DNA of 64,000 bases, taken from the NCBI RefSeq assembly GCF_001011115.1, contig NZ_CP008874.1:1998440-2062439 (forward strand). Reading direction: 5' to 3'. How positions within the stretch are numbered: the stretch's first letter is position 1; each line of letters begins with the position of its first letter. A program made the translations under genes and the position numbers. Positions 61,351 through 64,000 of the stretch are shown one piece after another. The DNA comes from Halanaeroarchaeum sulfurireducens (GTDB taxonomy: Archaea > Halobacteriota > Halobacteria > Halobacteriales > Halobacteriaceae). The notes beneath the pieces were generated by a model. The model had not been told where the DNA came from and did no database searches. It worked only from the letters and a program-made list of their open reading frames with translations.

Positions 61351-61738
61351 GCCGGGGCAACGGTAGCGAGCACAATCAAGTCGTCTCTATAGTGGAAGAC
61401 ATTATTCGTCAGACTCTTTGATTCTATCTGAGACGGGTTTGAAAACTGACATAGGTTGAACTCCGTTGCACAACTGAGACGTTATTCACCAAAAATTGAT
61501 AGTCACGGACATTTATTAACGAGATCACTGTTTTAACTGGAGATAGAACACGAGTTCAAAATACCCACTCCGCTCTTAAGAGGAGGTAAATGATCTCGCA
61601 ACAGTTGTCGATGCAAATTTGAGGAGACAATCCACCCGGTTTGGTTTTTCGACAGATATCTCACCCTTTGCCTTGAAGTGGCGTATTATTGTGAGTTCTA
61701 CAGAAACCGCTTTCACGAACGACTGACTACCAGCCCTA
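61351..61738. other. AT-rich intergenic region before the Bat-like gene
   Basis: 388 bp, clearly AT-richer than the sequence to the left. A TATA-like GTATTATTG at 61682-61690 may serve the following gene. At 61582 a good Shine-Dalgarno-like GGAGG precedes an ATG and ten codons (61591-61623); this may be a decayed gene. Nothing else is recognised. Confidence 0.6.
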
Positions 61739-62896
61739 ATGACGAAGATTAACGATATTTTCCGTTCTATGGCCACCAATATCCTCAATCAAACGACCCG
61801 TGAGCGGATAGAGGACGAGGTATGCAGAAGTTTGGCCACCGTCGAATCCTATTCTTCCGTCTGGATTGGATCATTCGATGCCGATACTAAGAATGCGAAA
61901 ATCGAAATCCGCGAATCGGCGAAAATAGGATCAGAAGATAGTATCCGTCCCTCGAAGAAAACGACCGAAACGGTTTCCAGTTCACTCGAAAACAAAGAAG
62001 TTCAGGTAGTAAACAATGGTCAGAAGGAGCTGGCTCTCGTCCCAATTCTCTCCGAAGAAATACCCTATGGGGTTCTTGCAATACGTTCGGAGGGCGGCAT
62101 CGACAATGAAGAACTCGAAATGCTCGAAGAACTGGGCACACTCGTGGGATTCAGGATTAATGCGGTCGAGATGCGGGAGAGTCTCCTGTCGGGTAGATCG
62201 ATACGACTGAAGTTTCAAGTTTCTGATTCGCGTCTCTTCTCGATCGCGATTTCCCAGCGATCGGAGTCCCAAGTGAGCATCGAAAGCATGCTGCCCCGGT
62301 CTGACGGAACGTTTCTTCAAATTCTCAGAATTGACGGAGTCCCCGAAAGGGAACTCCGAGAAGTTGCCGACGAGCACAGTCCGCAATTAGAACAGTTAGA
62401 GAAACTCTTCGTCGACGAAGAATCCGGGAATAGGTGGGCGGTCATTACGTCTACACCATGTATTGCCGCGCCAATATCCGAGTTTGGTGGGAAGCTCAAG
62501 TCCGCCACAGCGGAAAATGGCGTAGGTGAAGTAATTACCGAACTACCTCCCGAAGCCGACGTGGCAGAACTAATGGAGCGACTCGAGTCGGAGTATACGG
62601 GTGTACAGATTACTGCAAAACGGGACGAGTCTCGCCAGATGCCTGCCAATGGAGGAGCGGGACAAAACGAAACTACTGGCGTCGGAACCTCTACTGCAAG
62701 ATCGCAGCTGTTCGATCGACTAACAACCCGTCAGAGAGAGGTTCTGGAGACGGCTTACCTGAGCGGTTTCTTCGAAATGCCGCGGCGAAAATCGTCCGTC
62801 GAAGTTGCGGAGATGCTCGGTATATCGCAGCCCACCTTCTCGGAGCATATTCGAGATATCGAGAATGAACTATTCTCGACGATTCTCGAAGAATAA
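61739..62896 (+). CDS. Bacterio-opsin activator-like (HTH_10) regulator
   Basis: A 385-residue putative transcription regulator. The N-terminal part (residues about 10-155) is GAF-like: it includes VWIGSFDAD, then LALVPILSEEIPYGVLAI near residue 98. The middle resembles the Bat coupling domain. The C-terminal 60 residues form an HTH_10: LTTRQREVLETAYLSGFFEMPRRKS near residue 325 and VAEMLGISQPTFSEHIRDIE as recognition helices. The DNA is AT-richer and the protein less acidic than its neighbours, which suggests acquisition. The inducer is unknown. Confidence 0.85.
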   Translation: MTKINDIFRSMATNILNQTTRERIEDEVCRSLATVESYSSVWIGSFDADTKNAKIEIRESAKIGSEDSIRPSKKTTETVSSSLENKEVQVVNNGQKELALVPILSEEIPYGVLAIRSEGGIDNEELEMLEELGTLVGFRINAVEMRESLLSGRSIRLKFQVSDSRLFSIAISQRSESQVSIESMLPRSDGTFLQILRIDGVPERELREVADEHSPQLEQLEKLFVDEESGNRWAVITSTPCIAAPISEFGGKLKSATAENGVGEVITELPPEADVAELMERLESEYTGVQITAKRDESRQMPANGGAGQNETTGVGTSTARSQLFDRLTTRQREVLETAYLSGFFEMPRRKSSVEVAEMLGISQPTFSEHIRDIENELFSTILEE

Positions 62897-63045
62897 CGCC
62901 ATACCGGAATGTCCCGAAATCGTTCCAGAAATCCCCGTCGAGCGGAGTACCTACAATAGAGGGCCCCACTTCCAAGCCCCCTTAACTCACAGAGAACGCC
63001 CCCTATTGATCGCTCTCGGAGAGTTGTCTTCCTTTGCGAACCGTG

Positions 63046-63591
63046 TTACTCGATTTCCAAATTGATATTGAGGTCGACCTGGTTCGTGACGTTGTCGTAG
63101 AGGGGAGACGTTTGTCTGACTTCCTCGTGAAGTTCCTCGATTGCCTCATCAGGGGCCTCCGTCTCGATATGTGCCGTACAGTCTATCTCGTCGTAGCCCG
63201 CTCTAACATCTCCGAGGCCGAAAAATCCGCGCAGGTCTAACGCGCCTTCGAATTCGAACTCCATGTCGTCTATCTCGATTCCCTTGGCGGTGGCGTGTCC
63301 GGCGTACGTGACGCTCAGACACGATCCAATCGCCCCGAGAAGGAGCTCCACCGCATTGGGACCCTCACGGTCGCCGAGTAGTTCCTCCGGTTCGTCTCCG
63401 ACTATCTCAAACTGGGGAGAATCGACAGTTTCACCGGCGTGTTCAAATTCACCAATTCTCGTCAGGTTTGAGAACCCGCCCGTCCATTCCGTCACCGACC
63501 GAAACGTGAACGATGCGGCTTCGGGATTCTGTTCTGCTTCCTTAACGAGACTGTTCAGTTCCTGTGTCGGCAGTCCGTTTACTTCGTCCAT
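63046..63591 (-). CDS. OsmC-family protein
   Basis: A 181-residue OsmC/Ohr-like protein. GPNAVELLLGAIGSCLSVTYAG near residue 77 contains the usual peroxidatic Cys (near residue 91), and LDLRGFFGL near residue 118 is typical. The second, resolving Cys of Ohr is not where expected; another is in DEIDCTAHI near residue 137. It may reduce organic peroxides or do so only weakly. The ATG at 63591 is used. It is convergent with the Bat-like gene. Confidence 0.87.
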   Translation of the reverse strand: MDEVNGLPTQELNSLVKEAEQNPEAASFTFRSVTEWTGGFSNLTRIGEFEHAGETVDSPQFEIVGDEPEELLGDREGPNAVELLLGAIGSCLSVTYAGHATAKGIEIDDMEFEFEGALDLRGFFGLGDVRAGYDEIDCTAHIETEAPDEAIEELHEEVRQTSPLYDNVTNQVDLNINLEIE

Positions 63592-64000
63592 CTACGGTTT
63601 CAGAACGTTCCTTGCACGAGAAAATACTCCACCCTATGACTATAGGCTCACGCGATGGTAGCCGTTTGGAGTGATTGCTCACCTTCGCAAGGTTCAATTG
63701 CGTCAAAGTCGAATCTATCGTGATTGCCAATTATTCAATCGGTTCAAAGTATCGATTGCCCAAAGAGGATTCTAACTGTCTCCAGCACTCCTCGACCGAA
63801 TTTAGGTGGGGTCAATAGGCTAACAATCGAACGGATCCAATGCCGTCCCGATCAACGAGATTGGTCACGGTTGACCCGCAAAAATAAAGTGCTCTTTCGA
63901 GAACCTGCTGCTGAATTCGCGCCTTCTATTCAGCACCAACCGTCCTGACAAGGTTCAGATATTGCGATTTCTCCAGTGCAAGATAGAGACCATGTAGTCA
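63592..64000. other. Right-end region without a recognised gene
   Basis: 409 bp, again AT-richer than the bulk of the window. Short open frames are present on both strands, but none has a recognisable motif or a well-placed promoter. A gene may begin beyond the right edge. Confidence 0.55.

Noticed and set aside
61576-61788. 70-codon minus-strand frame in the AT-rich gap
   Set aside because: No motif, overlaps the start of the Bat-like gene, and no promoter is seen.

Overview
The window is chromosomal DNA from a halophilic archaeon (class Halobacteria). The signs are GC-rich coding sequence, very acidic predicted proteins, genes that start close behind TATA-like boxes with little or no leader, and a set of lineage-typical genes: SAMP2, RadA, archaeal SRP54/FtsY, NMD3, aIF6, prefoldin, L39e/L31e, the PspAB-HtpX pair and LysW-type arginine biosynthesis. 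No genus is claimed.

Layout. 1-5 kb: CBS-domain gene fragment, ribose-5-phosphate isomerase, DUF1931 histone-fold-like protein, GIY-YIG protein, phosphohexomutase, SAMP2 coupled to a GNAT acetyltransferase, MgtC-type membrane protein. 5-10 kb: a 69/70-bp tandem repeat, clamp-loader small subunit, alanyl-tRNA synthetase, amidotransferase. 10-23 kb: CoA-transferase, divergent SDR, PHP phosphoesterase, small haloarchaeal proteins, XPD-like helicase, a 24-bp tandem repeat, taw2-nmd3, htpX-pspAB, rmuC. 23-29 kb: radA, a four-gene sulfur-trafficking operon (DsrE, TusA, SQR-like, DUF1641), SufU and SufS, TPR/DUF424. 29-36 kb: ThpR, a CDF transporter, then a translation and protein-targeting cluster (L39e, L31e, aIF6, prefoldin alpha, FtsY, SRP54). 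36-40 kb: split MgtE-type transporter, UPF0201/UPF0200 pair, two-domain AAA ATPase.

40.3-43.8 kb is the main accessory patch. It has an intron-containing tRNA-Arg(UCU), whose 3' end is copied downstream as 22-bp att-like repeats, a large duplicated palindrome-rich non-coding tract, a lone IucA/IucC siderophore synthetase, and a 118-bp tandem array made from the 3' end of the neighbouring M29 aminopeptidase gene. 44.9-51.8 kb: threonine aldolase, a 39-bp tandem array, a membrane-anchored winged-helix regulator, phosphodiesterase, ZnT9-like CDF, a second XPD helicase, a 2'-5' RNA ligase-like protein.

51.8-61.4 kb holds arginine biosynthesis in two units: argG-argH, preceded by a candidate 30-codon leaderless ORF with three consecutive Arg codons whose stop lies in a hairpin; and argW-X-C-B-D-E, a tightly overlapping operon using the LysW carrier protein. 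argF is not in the cluster; threonine synthase follows. From about 61.4 kb the sequence becomes visibly AT-richer and carries a Bat-like HTH_10 regulator and an OsmC protein, which suggests the edge of an acquired region.

The best candidates for something undescribed are the argG leader ORF/hairpin, the unusual tRNA-Arg intron with its repeated 3' end, the single symmetric promoter element between thpR and the TPR gene, and the aminopeptidase-derived tandem array. No defence system, CRISPR array, complete insertion sequence or rRNA gene was seen.
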